64,000 nucleotides of DNA, from positions 32,839 through 96,838 of the forward strand of contig RSEH01000181.1 of assembly GCA_006503475.1 (NCBI GenBank), written 5' to 3'. The notes below the pieces were generated by a model. That model saw only the letters and a list, made by a program, of their open reading frames with translations, searched no databases and was not told where the DNA came from. Positions 17,229-26,633 of the stretch are shown in pieces. Source of the stretch: Stentor roeselii. Taxonomy: Eukaryota; Ciliophora; Heterotrichea; Heterotrichida; Stentoridae. Position numbers and translations under genes: made by a program. Every line of letters starts with the position of its first letter. Within the stretch, counting starts at the first letter, position 1.

Positions 17229-20189
17229 CTACTCATTTAAAAGATTGAATTCTTTTACTCCAGGCTTTGTGAAGTAAAAAGTTGCGTCGTATTCTTCCTG
17301 GTCTTCAACTATATCTCTGCCCTCACCTCCTAAGAGTAGTCTTTCTAAAATGTACTCATGACGGGACATTATTATTTTGTACTTCTCTTGAATGTCCGGA
17401 ATCAATGATTGAAGCTGGTTACGGAAGATCAAAAGGATTACCACTATTATTGCGAAGATCAGGTATTCGTAGTCTGTTCCAGATACCCAAACTTTAAATG
17501 TTCGCGATGTGAAGCAGAAAATCGCTGTGTTTGAAAAGATTGCCAAAACTGATATTGCGGAAAAGATGTACCACCAGTTTCCGATGTCTTTCAGGGCTAA
17601 GGGTATTGGACGCTTAACTAGTTTTAAAACTTTGATTTTATCTGTGAACATTTCCAGCCATAAACCTATAAAGGCTAGAGCAGTTGATAAAGGAAATGCT
17701 ATAGCGAATAGTGTCAGGTACCCAAACTGAACTGAAAGTTCAAGGTAATCACTGATTGTTCCGTCATTATCTGGGGTGAGGTAAGTGTCTAAATAAAACT
17801 GGGCTTCAATTTTACTTCTGATATCTTTAGAACTTTCAGAATCTTGAACTTTTGACTTTCTTTTTAGGTACTTTCTAAAATAGTATCTCAACGAAGGTAA
17901 GCCAAGTTCAATTATATTTTTCAAATTACTGATAATAAAAATTGTAATAAGCTGAGTATTTAATTCGTCCAAACAACTAACTCCTTTCTCAGGTTCATCA
18001 TGATCATCATCAATACATCCATCCACATGTGTCTTGATGAAAGCGATGTAGCAAAGTGAGTTGAAAGAGTTTACGAATTGGAAAATGAAAGTTTTAACAA
18101 TTAGTGAGTCTTCATATTGCACTTGAGTTTTATGGTTCTCTAGATTCGTTAGTTTTATTACTATTTTCGAATAAATATAATTGAAAAATTGGATCTGTAT
18201 TGCGTTGAGGATTGAGCTAATAATCACAGTATAGTCCACACCGTTAACAGTATATTTATTTGAATAAACATACCTAAATATAAGTAGGCCAGCAACAATG
18301 CCCAAGACCATAGAAATAAGAATACTTGTGACAACAACTGCAAGACATACATACTTCGCCCTTTTCGTCCACTCAAAATGAATCTCATCCATTTCATCAG
18401 TAATGGGCGATCTTCTCTGCTTTCCCATAAACTGTGGCCTTGGCACTTCGACCTGTTCAAATTTCATCTGTCCCCATTGAATAGCCATGGCAGACTCTTT
18501 CCTCTTCCAGACCTCTAAAAATACAATAGCCCAAATAGTCATAAAAATAGAGTAAATGATATTCAATACTAAAACAACTGTATTATCCCTATCCAGAGTT
18601 TTTTGAACAATAAAAACAGTCAATCCAAGCACAGAAGGTATAAGAAGACTACTCTGATAAAACCTCAAAAACTCAAAATAAAAAGCGATTTTTTCACCAA
18701 AGTAATTTTTTATCTTGCTAAGAGGAATTTTTTGATTGATCAAAGTAGTCCTCCAGCTCTGTATAAGAGGAAGATTTTGATTCGTCGAGCCAGAACGAAA
18801 GTCGATTAAAATATTTCGAAGGACCACTTCCTCTGAATCAGCACCCAAGCCATGTGTGCTGGACTTGCCTTTAAGTTGCCATTCATTATGTAACGGGAAG
18901 TAACCAAGTATCGCTTTATACTTCATCAGCCCTGCCAGACTGACTTGTGTCCCGATATAAGAACTTAAAAGTCTCAGCCTTTCCATCAACCCAAACATTG
19001 ACCGTTTCCCTGAATGGTCAACTTCGTAAGTTCTCCAAAGATTATAAAGTTCGCTGTCCTGTTCAGACCTCCTGAACTCGGAATAAGGACTAATCGGTTT
19101 TTCAATGCCGAGTTGATCCCAAAGATTAAGTAATTTATCTTCATTTCTTAGCTTCAGGTTGGCTTTTTCAAGTGACTCACGAATGAGGATCTGAAATAAA
19201 AACATCTGATTTTTTTCAGAAAGTGATTGATTTATATGATTTATGCCTTCATTCAAGAACTTCAAGTAACTTTTGTAAGCATTCCATTGGGCTACTGATA
19301 CTTTGTAAGGCTCGTATTTGTATTCGAGGTTTATAATTTTTTTAGAGAGGGTCAGAGCTTTTTCTATGAAAGGCTGAACACATTGAAATAGTTCTTTGAT
19401 TTCATCGTCTTGAGTTTTGAGTAAGTGAAGAGGACGTAAATTTTTATCACATGGAAAAAGTGACTGAATATCAGTGAGAGAAATTTCCATTTCTTTTGAA
19501 TACCGAATTCGCTCTGCTTCAATTTCTAAGTCTTTTTCGTCTGCTGTGATGACTAAAAATATGAACTCACCTGTTCTAGAAATGAGTTGCTTTACTTTTA
19601 AACCAAGTCCAAAAATTAGTTTGAATACCAGCGCGTTTCTTACAAGTGTTAAAAAATCGTTGGTTTTTGTGCCAAAGTCAAAAGTTGATTCGTTTTCTAT
19701 CTTAAAACGACCTCCAAACTTCAAAGCTTTTTCACCCTCGACTGACGGGAGGGTTTCAAAAGTATTCATAAAAGATTCGAACTCTTGAGAATATTTTAAG
19801 CTATCTGAAGCTATTTTCCCTGTTTTTTTAGCTTTGAAGCATTCTTTGAACAGGTTTTCAGCTTCAGCCATTGTAACTGGTACATTTTTTTCTTCTTGGG
19901 ATTCTCGAAAGTCAGGGTTTTTTAGGACTATCACATATTCCCAGGCTAAAGAGTTTAAATCGTCGATATTTCTGACTGGTTGACTGAATTTCTCGTCTTT
20001 GAAGTTACCTTTGAAGAATTTTTCAGTAAAATTTCGATAGGACTGGTCGATAGTCATTGTTACTTTTGGATTTATTTTTTTCTCAGAGGGATCTGTTGTT
20101 TCTTTTGAAAGAAGTCTTCGGTTTTCTAGATTTGCGTCGGTTTTTTCGATTGAGTTCTGAGGTGGAAGGTCGGCAAGTTCTGTAATCAT
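17229..20189 (-). CDS. Anoctamin (TMEM16 family) channel or scramblase
   Basis: 986 residues. A soluble N-terminal half (about 1-500) precedes a block of about ten membrane segments. The anoctamin signature at the start of this block is clear: IKNYFGEKIAFYFEFLRFY, then SSLLIPSVLGLTVFIV (TM1, about 510-530) and VFLEVWKRKESAMAIQWG after TM2, as in human anoctamins. Later spans include LFAIAFPLSTALAFIGLWLE and a re-entrant-type region. Family members are calcium-activated chloride channels or, more often in protists, calcium-activated phospholipid scramblases at plasma membrane or ER. Which applies here cannot be decided. The calcium-site acidic residues should be checked by alignment. A P4-ATPase flippase lies two genes away, perhaps by chance. 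The stop is TAG; the start ATG is preceded by ATAATAAAA. Confidence 0.92.
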   Translation of the reverse strand: MITELADLPPQNSIEKTDANLENRRLLSKETTDPSEKKINPKVTMTIDQSYRNFTEKFFKGNFKDEKFSQPVRNIDDLNSLAWEYVIVLKNPDFRESQEEKNVPVTMAEAENLFKECFKAKKTGKIASDSLKYSQEFESFMNTFETLPSVEGEKALKFGGRFKIENESTFDFGTKTNDFLTLVRNALVFKLIFGLGLKVKQLISRTGEFIFLVITADEKDLEIEAERIRYSKEMEISLTDIQSLFPCDKNLRPLHLLKTQDDEIKELFQCVQPFIEKALTLSKKIINLEYKYEPYKVSVAQWNAYKSYLKFLNEGINHINQSLSEKNQMFLFQILIRESLEKANLKLRNEDKLLNLWDQLGIEKPISPYSEFRRSEQDSELYNLWRTYEVDHSGKRSMFGLMERLRLLSSYIGTQVSLAGLMKYKAILGYFPLHNEWQLKGKSSTHGLGADSEEVVLRNILIDFRSGSTNQNLPLIQSWRTTLINQKIPLSKIKNYFGEKIAFYFEFLRFYQSSLLIPSVLGLTVFIVQKTLDRDNTVVLVLNIIYSIFMTIWAIVFLEVWKRKESAMAIQWGQMKFEQVEVPRPQFMGKQRRSPITDEMDEIHFEWTKRAKYVCLAVVVTSILISMVLGIVAGLLIFRYVYSNKYTVNGVDYTVIISSILNAIQIQFFNYIYSKIVIKLTNLENHKTQVQYEDSLIVKTFIFQFVNSFNSLCYIAFIKTHVDGCIDDDHDEPEKGVSCLDELNTQLITIFIISNLKNIIELGLPSLRYYFRKYLKRKSKVQDSESSKDIRSKIEAQFYLDTYLTPDNDGTISDYLELSVQFGYLTLFAIAFPLSTALAFIGLWLEMFTDKIKVLKLVKRPIPLALKDIGNWWYIFSAISVLAIFSNTAIFCFTSRTFKVWVSGTDYEYLIFAIIVVILLIFRNQLQSLIPDIQEKYKIIMSRHEYILERLLLGGEGRDIVEDQEEYDATFYFTKPGVKEFNLLNE

Positions 20190-20631
20190 TTTTATTATGA
20201 GAAGAGTTTTATAATAGAGTGAAGGTTTTTTGTGATTATTTGAAGATGTTTGGGTTTATTGGATTGGTGAATATAATTTATGTGCATTTTAATGTGAGTG
20301 CTACAGTAGCCTTATATATCATTTTTATGATATTTTGATAATCCTTTTTGTGAGAATTTTAGTTTCTTGTTTTTATTTGATTATATCATTCTGTTATGGG
20401 AGGTTTCATTAGGCTTGATAAATCAACCTTACTCTTATCAACTGACTACCTAAGCAAATTAATTTAAAATCTATTTTTAGATTATTTACCTTACTTCTTA
20501 ACATAATATCCCCAATCAAACATTATAAAGTCTAAATTTCCATCTCTAAAAAAAATACCTAAGAAACAACCCACTAAAGCCCTAAACAACTTAATTCTTA
20601 ATAATATCTAACTTACATTTCACATACTTAA
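20190..20631. other. Intergenic region, nothing recognised
   Basis: 442 bp between the anoctamin start and the kinase stop, AT-rich, with no ORF or RNA gene that I can support. It should hold the anoctamin promoter on its left and the kinase 3' end on its right. Confidence 0.6.
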
Positions 20632-21789
20632 TTAAATACAACACAACCCACCAAATTTCGAGAAGACCCAATAATTCGTTTTACCCCTCCTCAACTGAAA
20701 CCTTAGAATCTTTGAAAACTCGGGAAAGCTATTTTTTTCAGTCTCATCCATATTCGTGTAAACATTCGTCGATCCATTCGAAACCGCTTGTTTCTCAAAA
20801 TAATGTGGGCAAAGCAAGTTTTTATTATTTACTCTTTGATTAAGAGTCTTGCTTCTTTTAAGAGCTTCTTTCAATTCTAGTTCATTATTTTTCTTTTCGA
20901 TGACTGGAGCGGTTTTTCTTTCTTCGACGATTTTTCCCCTAATGTTAAGGTTTAGGTCTTGTGTGAAGCCAAGTTCGATTCTTGCGGTTTTTAAGAGGTT
21001 TCTTAGATAGTCGTAGTCTGGCTTTTCTTCGAATTTCAAGGATCTTATGTATTTGTACATATCTTGTATTTGCCGGGGACAGTCTGTGAATAATTCAGTC
21101 GATTCTGATTCTCGCTTGAGTCTTAAGATGTAGTTCCACTTCAGGTGCTGATCGACTTGGAAGTCTTTTAGCCAAGGTAAAGTCTTTTTTATCATGTATA
21201 CAGAAGAATAGATTAGACTCTCTAGGTCATCTCTTCTGCTTAGACGTAGGCCAACATGAGAGTTGATACTTGCAAAATGGCAACTTCCGATGCAAGGGCA
21301 GTTCGACTGGAAAGAAATATGATTATTGTTAATAAAATATCTCTTAGAAATTCCAAAATCAATCAAAAAAACTGAATCCTTACTTCCAAGAACAAACTGT
21401 TGAGGTTTTATATCTCGATGAATATAGTTCTTGCTATGCACATACTCGATTCTGGAAATGCACTGAATGAGTATAAGCGTTATCATATCAAGTGAAAGCT
21501 TGTTAGCTTTTGACAATGAGTATAAATTATCTTCAAGTAGTTGCATCACGATGAAAAAAGATGACTTGTGACGGCCTGAGGAGTAAATTTTAGGAATGCC
21601 TTCTCCTCCTTGAAGATCTTTTAATGCCTTGTACTCATCCTGCAATGAAGAATTAGACCTGATCGAAAGCTTCATAGCTCTCAAGGAATGCTTTTGTGTG
21701 TCTTCTACTTTCAATACCTGACCATAACCTCCTCGACCGAGCTCAGATACTACTTTATACCGACCATTGATTAGCAGGTCCTCTGACAT
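20632..21789 (-). CDS. CK1-like protein kinase
   Basis: 385 residues. The kinase domain spans about 8-290. The glycine loop is GRGGYG (18-23), the ATP lysine is K40 (RAMK), the catalytic loop is HRDIKPQQF (D126), and the metal-binding DFG is 144-146. The CK1 subfamily signs are the Gln-containing catalytic loop KPQQF (KPDNF in typical CK1), GSCHFASINSHVGLRLSRRDDLESLIY in place of the usual APE region, and a short LPW segment (KKTLPWLKDF). It is thus likely an active Ser/Thr kinase. The tail of about 95 residues is basic and variable. Ciliates have expanded CK1 families, so the exact orthologue cannot be named. ATG at 21789 follows CTATAAAAATTAA; the stop is TAA. Confidence 0.93.
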   Translation of the reverse strand: MSEDLLINGRYKVVSELGRGGYGQVLKVEDTQKHSLRAMKLSIRSNSSLQDEYKALKDLQGGEGIPKIYSSGRHKSSFFIVMQLLEDNLYSLSKANKLSLDMITLILIQCISRIEYVHSKNYIHRDIKPQQFVLGSKDSVFLIDFGISKRYFINNNHISFQSNCPCIGSCHFASINSHVGLRLSRRDDLESLIYSSVYMIKKTLPWLKDFQVDQHLKWNYILRLKRESESTELFTDCPRQIQDMYKYIRSLKFEEKPDYDYLRNLLKTARIELGFTQDLNLNIRGKIVEERKTAPVIEKKNNELELKEALKRSKTLNQRVNNKNLLCPHYFEKQAVSNGSTNVYTNMDETEKNSFPEFSKILRFQLRRGKTNYWVFSKFGGLCCI

Positions 21790-22243
21790 TTAATTTTTAT
21801 AGTTAGTGATGAGCTTGATGGAAAAAAGTAGGAAGTTGGAGGTTTACTACTGATATCAGTAAGTGTTTCTATTATATACTTGTATAAATTATAAAATGGA
21901 ATATATGGTGAAGGTAAATGATCACATTTCAATGTTTGATTAAAGGGTATCGGTTACTAATTTTTTTCTTAGAATAAATCCCGAAATCTCAGAACGTATT
22001 TTCCAATCAAATAAAACCCCTTCTCTAAATCTAAATACGAAAATAAATCTAAAACACTTGAATGAATTCCTTTTAATCATCTTCAAAGCAAAGCTTATCC
22101 TATATTCTGACTGTAAAACATATATTCATAATCGAAAAAATGTAAATGTCTTAATCCTTTTTCTCATTCCCGATTCATTGAAAATATCCACCTTAAGCTA
22201 AATTCTATTTCTTCATATTACAATCGATTAATTCCCTTAATAA
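21790..22243. other. Divergent intergenic region, nothing recognised
   Basis: 454 bp between two divergent starts, very AT-rich. It must contain both promoters. I see no ORF, repeat or RNA gene. Confidence 0.6.
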
Positions 22244-23182
22244 ATGTCAAAAGACCCTAACCCGAATCTCCCCTTAAGCCCACGTCAAACGATTCAGTTT
22301 AATTTTTTAGACCCTACAACTTTATCCCCAGTGATTTTATCTCCCTCAAGACAATTATCAAGCAATCAAGGAAATTCTATCTTTTCAGGAAATAATCCCT
22401 TCATCAATTCAAACAATTCTCCTGCGATTATTCCATTATCACCGGATTCACATCTTTCAACAGAAAAAATAAGTCTTTATGATAAAGAAATTAAAAGCTA
22501 TGAAGACTTTTTGAAGCAATTCGAAACAAACAATAAAAGAATGATTTACAAAAAAGATGAATTGGACAAAAAACTAGAGGCTTTGAATAAATACATCGAA
22601 AATGTCTCTGCACAGAGAGATTATATTAAAAAAGAAATAAGGGACTTGGAAATGAACAAGAAAGAATTGGAAGATGAGATCGTTTATAAGGAAAAATTAA
22701 AGATTCAGATGAAAAATGATCTTGATGCACATTTGAATGAAAAAGAAAGGTCTAAAGTTTACTTTGAGCCTCAAAATCGTGCAACTGTTGATTATAACTT
22801 ATTGGAAAAAGACTTGAAGGGAAAAATCGAATTTAATGAGCAGAAAATCAGAGAAGTGAAATTCAACAACGAGAAAAAACTTAAGGAAGCTAGAGAAAGA
22901 TATGAAAATGAAATTCAAAGAGTCAGTAAAAACCAAGCTGCTTTGGTGAAAGCTATTAAAGGGAAGGAAGAACAGATAAAACATCACAAAGTCAGAATTT
23001 CTTTCCAAAAAATGTTTAAAGTTAGTGAAAATACTGAGCCGTCCAAACCTGAACTTGTTAAATCATCGAAGCCGAAACTTGAATTTAAAGTTCAGGAACA
23101 AGAGAAATCTGTACTCTCACTTGAAAGCTTTTATTTGATCTTAGGGGTCTTATTTGGAATTCTTCTAAAAATATGCATTTAA
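22244..23182 (+). CDS. Tail-anchored coiled-coil protein, hypothetical
   Basis: 312 residues. The first 75 are Ser/Pro/Asn-rich and probably disordered (LSPRQTIQF, TTLSPVILSPS). Residues about 80-260 are coiled coil (KKELEDEIVYKEKLKIQMK). The last 20 residues form one hydrophobic segment, SFYLILGVLFGILLKICI, directly at the C-terminus with no signal peptide. This is the layout of a tail-anchored membrane protein whose coiled coil faces the cytosol, as in golgins and vesicle tethers. No homologue is recognised. The ATG has TTAATAAATG context; the stop is TAA. Confidence 0.78.
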   Translation: MSKDPNPNLPLSPRQTIQFNFLDPTTLSPVILSPSRQLSSNQGNSIFSGNNPFINSNNSPAIIPLSPDSHLSTEKISLYDKEIKSYEDFLKQFETNNKRMIYKKDELDKKLEALNKYIENVSAQRDYIKKEIRDLEMNKKELEDEIVYKEKLKIQMKNDLDAHLNEKERSKVYFEPQNRATVDYNLLEKDLKGKIEFNEQKIREVKFNNEKKLKEARERYENEIQRVSKNQAALVKAIKGKEEQIKHHKVRISFQKMFKVSENTEPSKPELVKSSKPKLEFKVQEQEKSVLSLESFYLILGVLFGILLKICI

Positions 23183-23268
23183 TCAATAATCAGACTAAAT
23201 TTCGATAATTTTAGCAAGTCTTTTGTTGAGGGTTAAGTTAAGTGAAGATAGAGATATAAGTCTAATTA

Positions 23269-23661
23269 TTAAAGGTCTGATTTCTCTGTTTTCTTTGTGA
23301 AGCTTACTCTTTTTCCTACTTCGTTTCTAACTTTCAGAAATTCTGGAGTCAATTTTATATCTTTTGAGGTGGTCAGATGATCGAACTTTACCTTAATCAA
23401 ATGTCTGAAGTTTGTAAATTCTTTCTTGTTCTTTGAATTGAATTTGCCAATTTCATCATCAGAAATAGATTTCATACATTTGTTATACCCCAGTTCGATT
23501 ATCTTGAAGCGAAGTTCAGGCTCCTTGATTTTGTACTCTTTGGCATGATCAATAATATCTTCTTGACTTTCTCTAACCAAGTACGAAGAAAGCAAATAAC
23601 AAGCCTCTTCTTTGACTTGAAGATTAGAAGCTGAGACCAGCGTAATCAAGAAAAAAATCAT
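23269..23661 (-). CDS. Small secreted or lumenal protein, hypothetical
   Basis: 130 residues. The first 12 residues, MIFFLITLVSAS, are a short signal peptide. The mature part is helical and charged, with two Cys (EEACYLL and NKCMKSI) and a basic Lys-rich end. It is not recognised. It lies 20 bp downstream of the next gene on the same strand and has CATTATAATG at its start. The stop is TAA. Confidence 0.65.
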   Translation of the reverse strand: MIFFLITLVSASNLQVKEEACYLLSSYLVRESQEDIIDHAKEYKIKEPELRFKIIELGYNKCMKSISDDEIGKFNSKNKKEFTNFRHLIKVKFDHLTTSKDIKLTPEFLKVRNEVGKRVSFTKKTEKSDL

Positions 23662-23681
23662 TATAATGAAATGACTATTAA

Positions 23682-25193
23682 TTATTTCTTTTCAATATTT
23701 TTCTTCTCTTCCATATCACCTTCAAACTTGTTGCTGTTAAACATATCCTTAAACATCTGTTTTCCGAATTCAAAAGTCATCCGAGTAAGCAACTTAGCCT
23801 TTTCCATCTTCATTCCAGTATCAGGCAACGATTCAATCATTTTCGGACCAATATTCAAAGTTTTCATCTGATAAACTTCTTCTTCTTGAACCAAAATTTT
23901 CAAGTTTTCTTTTTGAATATAAAGAAAAGCTGGAGAAATTTTATGGAAGGTGATGACTTCCATATTTGAGTTGAAAATATTGAAATTTGAATTAGAGATG
24001 AGAAAAATGAATCTTTCACAGTCAGAAACGATTACTTTTAAGTATTTTTGGGGGTAAACACTTGACATGTCAAGCTTTTCGCCTCCTTTTAGTGAAAAGT
24101 TGTGAACTCCACCTGTTTGAGTCACGTAAATTATTCTGAGCTGATGTCTTATTAGGTAAGAAGAAACTATTTTTTCATCGTTTTTGAAAAAATCGATTGA
24201 ATCTTGCTCAATTAACTTTTTTTCTGTTATCTGTCCTTTCCACATCTTTTTTTGTATATTTGAGTAAAATAGGATCAGCTCAGGAACTGAACCTGGAATG
24301 AAAAGGTCGAAATCTATCGTGATTATTTTTTGGATTCGTTTTGAGATGTAGTTTTCGAGTAGGATGATCAAAGTTAGCTTTGATTCGAAAAGTCTGATTG
24401 ATATTAATGACTGTATGGGGCTAGTCTTTAATACCTGAATCAACTTTATATCCTCAGAAATCAAAATCCCTTTATGAACAGTTTCCCAGTTAGGACTAAG
24501 CGAACCATTCTGATCATCAATTTTTTTGATTTGAATTTCAATGCTGACCAGTTTTTCAATATTAAACAGTCCCTGTAAAAAGCCTAATAATTTTTCTGAA
24601 ATACTTTGTTTTAATACTTCAACTTTTCCTTTAACTTGATGCAAAATTTCCTTAGTTTTTATTAAAACGAACTCACTAAATTCTTCTTTACTGACTTTAA
24701 AAAAATCCTGAAAGTTTTCTATGATTTGTTTATGAATTATTTCAGCATTTAAAGTCTTCAATTTGAGTATTTTTTCTTTAAACAATGCTTCTTTTTCTGA
24801 CAAAATCAAATCTGATACAAACATTTTTGGGATTCTTTCAAAATAAATGAAGTGAGATTTCAATGACTCAATAATCATATGCACAGCATCGACATTATAA
24901 TCGATTATTGATGATTTTAACTTGAAAAATTTTCCTGAGAGTTTTTTGATGAACTGATCTTTGACGATGTTAATGTTAGGGATTATCATTTTCAGCTCAT
25001 TTCTATAAAATTTCATGATTTTGATAAAATTATCATAAGAATCTGCAGGGATTTCGAATAACTCGCCTAATAGCACCTCATTCATTTTAGAGATTCTGGT
25101 TAGCACCTTGTCATGAGTGTGGTCGAATTCTTTTTTACTGACTCTCCAGATGTAGATAATACCGAGATATGATTCGATAAGCTCTTCGCCCAT
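23682..25193 (-). CDS. Hypothetical protein, 503 residues
   Basis: Not recognised. Mainly alpha-helical, Lys/Ile/Phe-rich in the first 215 residues (FKLKSSIIDYNVDAVHMII). Residues 220-430 look like beta strands of a propeller or related fold (LILFYSNIQKKMWKG; LRIIYVTQTGGVHNFSL; YLKVIVSDCERFIFLIS). The end is a polar Lys/Glu tail (EEKKNIEKK). There is no signal peptide. A coat-like or nucleoporin-like helix-plus-propeller protein is possible but unproven. The start has TTATAAATG context, and its neighbour begins 28 bp upstream. Confidence 0.75.
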   Translation of the reverse strand: MGEELIESYLGIIYIWRVSKKEFDHTHDKVLTRISKMNEVLLGELFEIPADSYDNFIKIMKFYRNELKMIIPNINIVKDQFIKKLSGKFFKLKSSIIDYNVDAVHMIIESLKSHFIYFERIPKMFVSDLILSEKEALFKEKILKLKTLNAEIIHKQIIENFQDFFKVSKEEFSEFVLIKTKEILHQVKGKVEVLKQSISEKLLGFLQGLFNIEKLVSIEIQIKKIDDQNGSLSPNWETVHKGILISEDIKLIQVLKTSPIQSLISIRLFESKLTLIILLENYISKRIQKIITIDFDLFIPGSVPELILFYSNIQKKMWKGQITEKKLIEQDSIDFFKNDEKIVSSYLIRHQLRIIYVTQTGGVHNFSLKGGEKLDMSSVYPQKYLKVIVSDCERFIFLISNSNFNIFNSNMEVITFHKISPAFLYIQKENLKILVQEEEVYQMKTLNIGPKMIESLPDTGMKMEKAKLLTRMTFEFGKQMFKDMFNSNKFEGDMEEKKNIEKK

Positions 25194-25221
25194 TTATAAT
25201 CAACAAGACTGATTATCTATA

Positions 25222-25467
25222 CTAAATATCTGGCTCACCAGTTTGAGGAATCAAAGGTGGGGTAAATAACGGGTCAATCAATCGAAGTTCATCAATAGTA
25301 ACAACGGTTTTCGTATTCCTATGCAATCTTTTATTTTCTTCAATAATCCTCTGACTCATGATCTGCAGTTCCTCATTAGAATAAGGTCTTTCTTCTTTAT
25401 TATAAGCACTAACAAACCAATACATAGCTCCTCCTCCAATGAGGGATCCAATGACAGTGAAAATCAT
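25222..25467 (-). CDS. Small N-anchored membrane protein, hypothetical
   Basis: 81 residues. An N-terminal hydrophobic segment (IFTVIGSLIGGGAMYWFVSAY) is followed by a helical polar region (SNEELQIMSQRIIEENKRLH) and a Pro-rich end. It could be an organellar or ER membrane subunit. No family is recognised. It is divergent from the primase gene, with 11 bp between start codons, and has TTATAAATG at its start. The stop is TAG. Confidence 0.62.
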   Translation of the reverse strand: MIFTVIGSLIGGGAMYWFVSAYNKEERPYSNEELQIMSQRIIEENKRLHRNTKTVVTIDELRLIDPLFTPPLIPQTGEPDI

Positions 25468-25478
25468 TTATAACTAAA

Positions 25479-26624
25479 ATGTCTGAATCAGCGATGGACC
25501 TGTACTATTCCCGCGTATTTCCCGCAGTCCTGATATACAAGTGGCTATCAGACGGGCGAGACCCGAGGTCAAAAGACCCTTATTTTGAAGAAACCTTTTC
25601 ACGACGCGAGTTTTCTTTCACCCTCCCCGGGGACATTTACTGTCGACACAAGTCCTTCGAGACTCCCGAAGACCTTATCAAAGAGCTCTGCAAAGAAAAA
25701 CCTGAAAAAATCGACATCGGGGCAGTTTGGACTTTGCCCCCCAAGTCAAGAAACTCTTACACAAACAGCAAACGCTATGAGACTGTTCAAAAAGAATTCG
25801 TCATTGATATTGATATGACTGACTACGATAACATCAGGACCTGCTGCAAAGGCGCAACTATTTGCAAGAAATGTTGGAAGTTCTTAGCTGTTGCCTGCAA
25901 AAGTGTCGACATGGCCTTGAATTACTCTTTCGGGTACAATCTTCGCCTTTGGGTATTTTCAGGACGTAGAGGGATTCATTGCTGGGTTTCAGATCCTGAA
26001 GCGAAACGATTGAATGACTTTAAAAGGAAGTTTTTGATTGAGTTTTTAAATTCTGGGCCAAAGCTTCATACTCCTTTCATTGAAATTAATAAGAGAATCT
26101 TGGAGCAAGCCTTTGAAGAAATAATTGTGAATGACCAGGGCTTGTTCGATGACCCGACTCACATGAACACAGTGGTTGAGTTGATAGTGGAGGGTGGAAT
26201 ATCGAGAAATGATTTGTTTAAAGACCAAGGACACGTTTCAGGCCGAGCTTTTTGGCAACTGATAAAATCAAAAAACCTCCAACCCCTTATGATGATGAAG
26301 ATTTATTACAAGTTTTTATACCCGAGACTTGACGTGCATGTGAGCACTTCCACCAACCATCTTCTGAAGTCGCCCTTCAGCATCCATCCCGCAACCTGCA
26401 AAGTCTGCATTCCTTTCGATGCACGACTTGTGGACTCTTTCGACTTGGACCTGGTCCCAACAGTTGAAGAAGCCGTTGAAGGTTCATCTGAATTCACTAA
26501 AGCGATTCAGTACTTCGAGACTTTCTTACATGAAGTGATGATTCGAGGGTTAGCAGAGAAGTCAAAATATTTAGAATTCGTCAGAGAAAACCAAGAAAAA
26601 AGTGATTACATGGAAATTAATTAA
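25479..26624 (+). CDS. PRIM1: DNA primase small (catalytic) subunit
   Basis: 381 residues. The protein makes the RNA primers for DNA polymerase alpha. The archaeo-eukaryotic primase signature is nearly identical to human p49: FVIDIDMTDYD with metal-binding D110 and D112, followed by a zinc-binding knot (CC at 122-123, then ICKKCW with C129 and C132). SGRRGIHCWVSD (from about residue 163) is the family's nucleotide-binding motif. Early SRREFSFTLPGD and YCRHKSF also match. Length is slightly below animal p49 (about 420). It would act with a large subunit (PRIM2) and Pol alpha, neither of which is in this window. The stop TAA lies 9 bp from the end of the convergent coiled-coil gene. Confidence 0.96.
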   Translation: MSESAMDLYYSRVFPAVLIYKWLSDGRDPRSKDPYFEETFSRREFSFTLPGDIYCRHKSFETPEDLIKELCKEKPEKIDIGAVWTLPPKSRNSYTNSKRYETVQKEFVIDIDMTDYDNIRTCCKGATICKKCWKFLAVACKSVDMALNYSFGYNLRLWVFSGRRGIHCWVSDPEAKRLNDFKRKFLIEFLNSGPKLHTPFIEINKRILEQAFEEIIVNDQGLFDDPTHMNTVVELIVEGGISRNDLFKDQGHVSGRAFWQLIKSKNLQPLMMMKIYYKFLYPRLDVHVSTSTNHLLKSPFSIHPATCKVCIPFDARLVDSFDLDLVPTVEEAVEGSSEFTKAIQYFETFLHEVMIRGLAEKSKYLEFVRENQEKSDYMEIN

Positions 26625-26633
26625 AATTAACAC

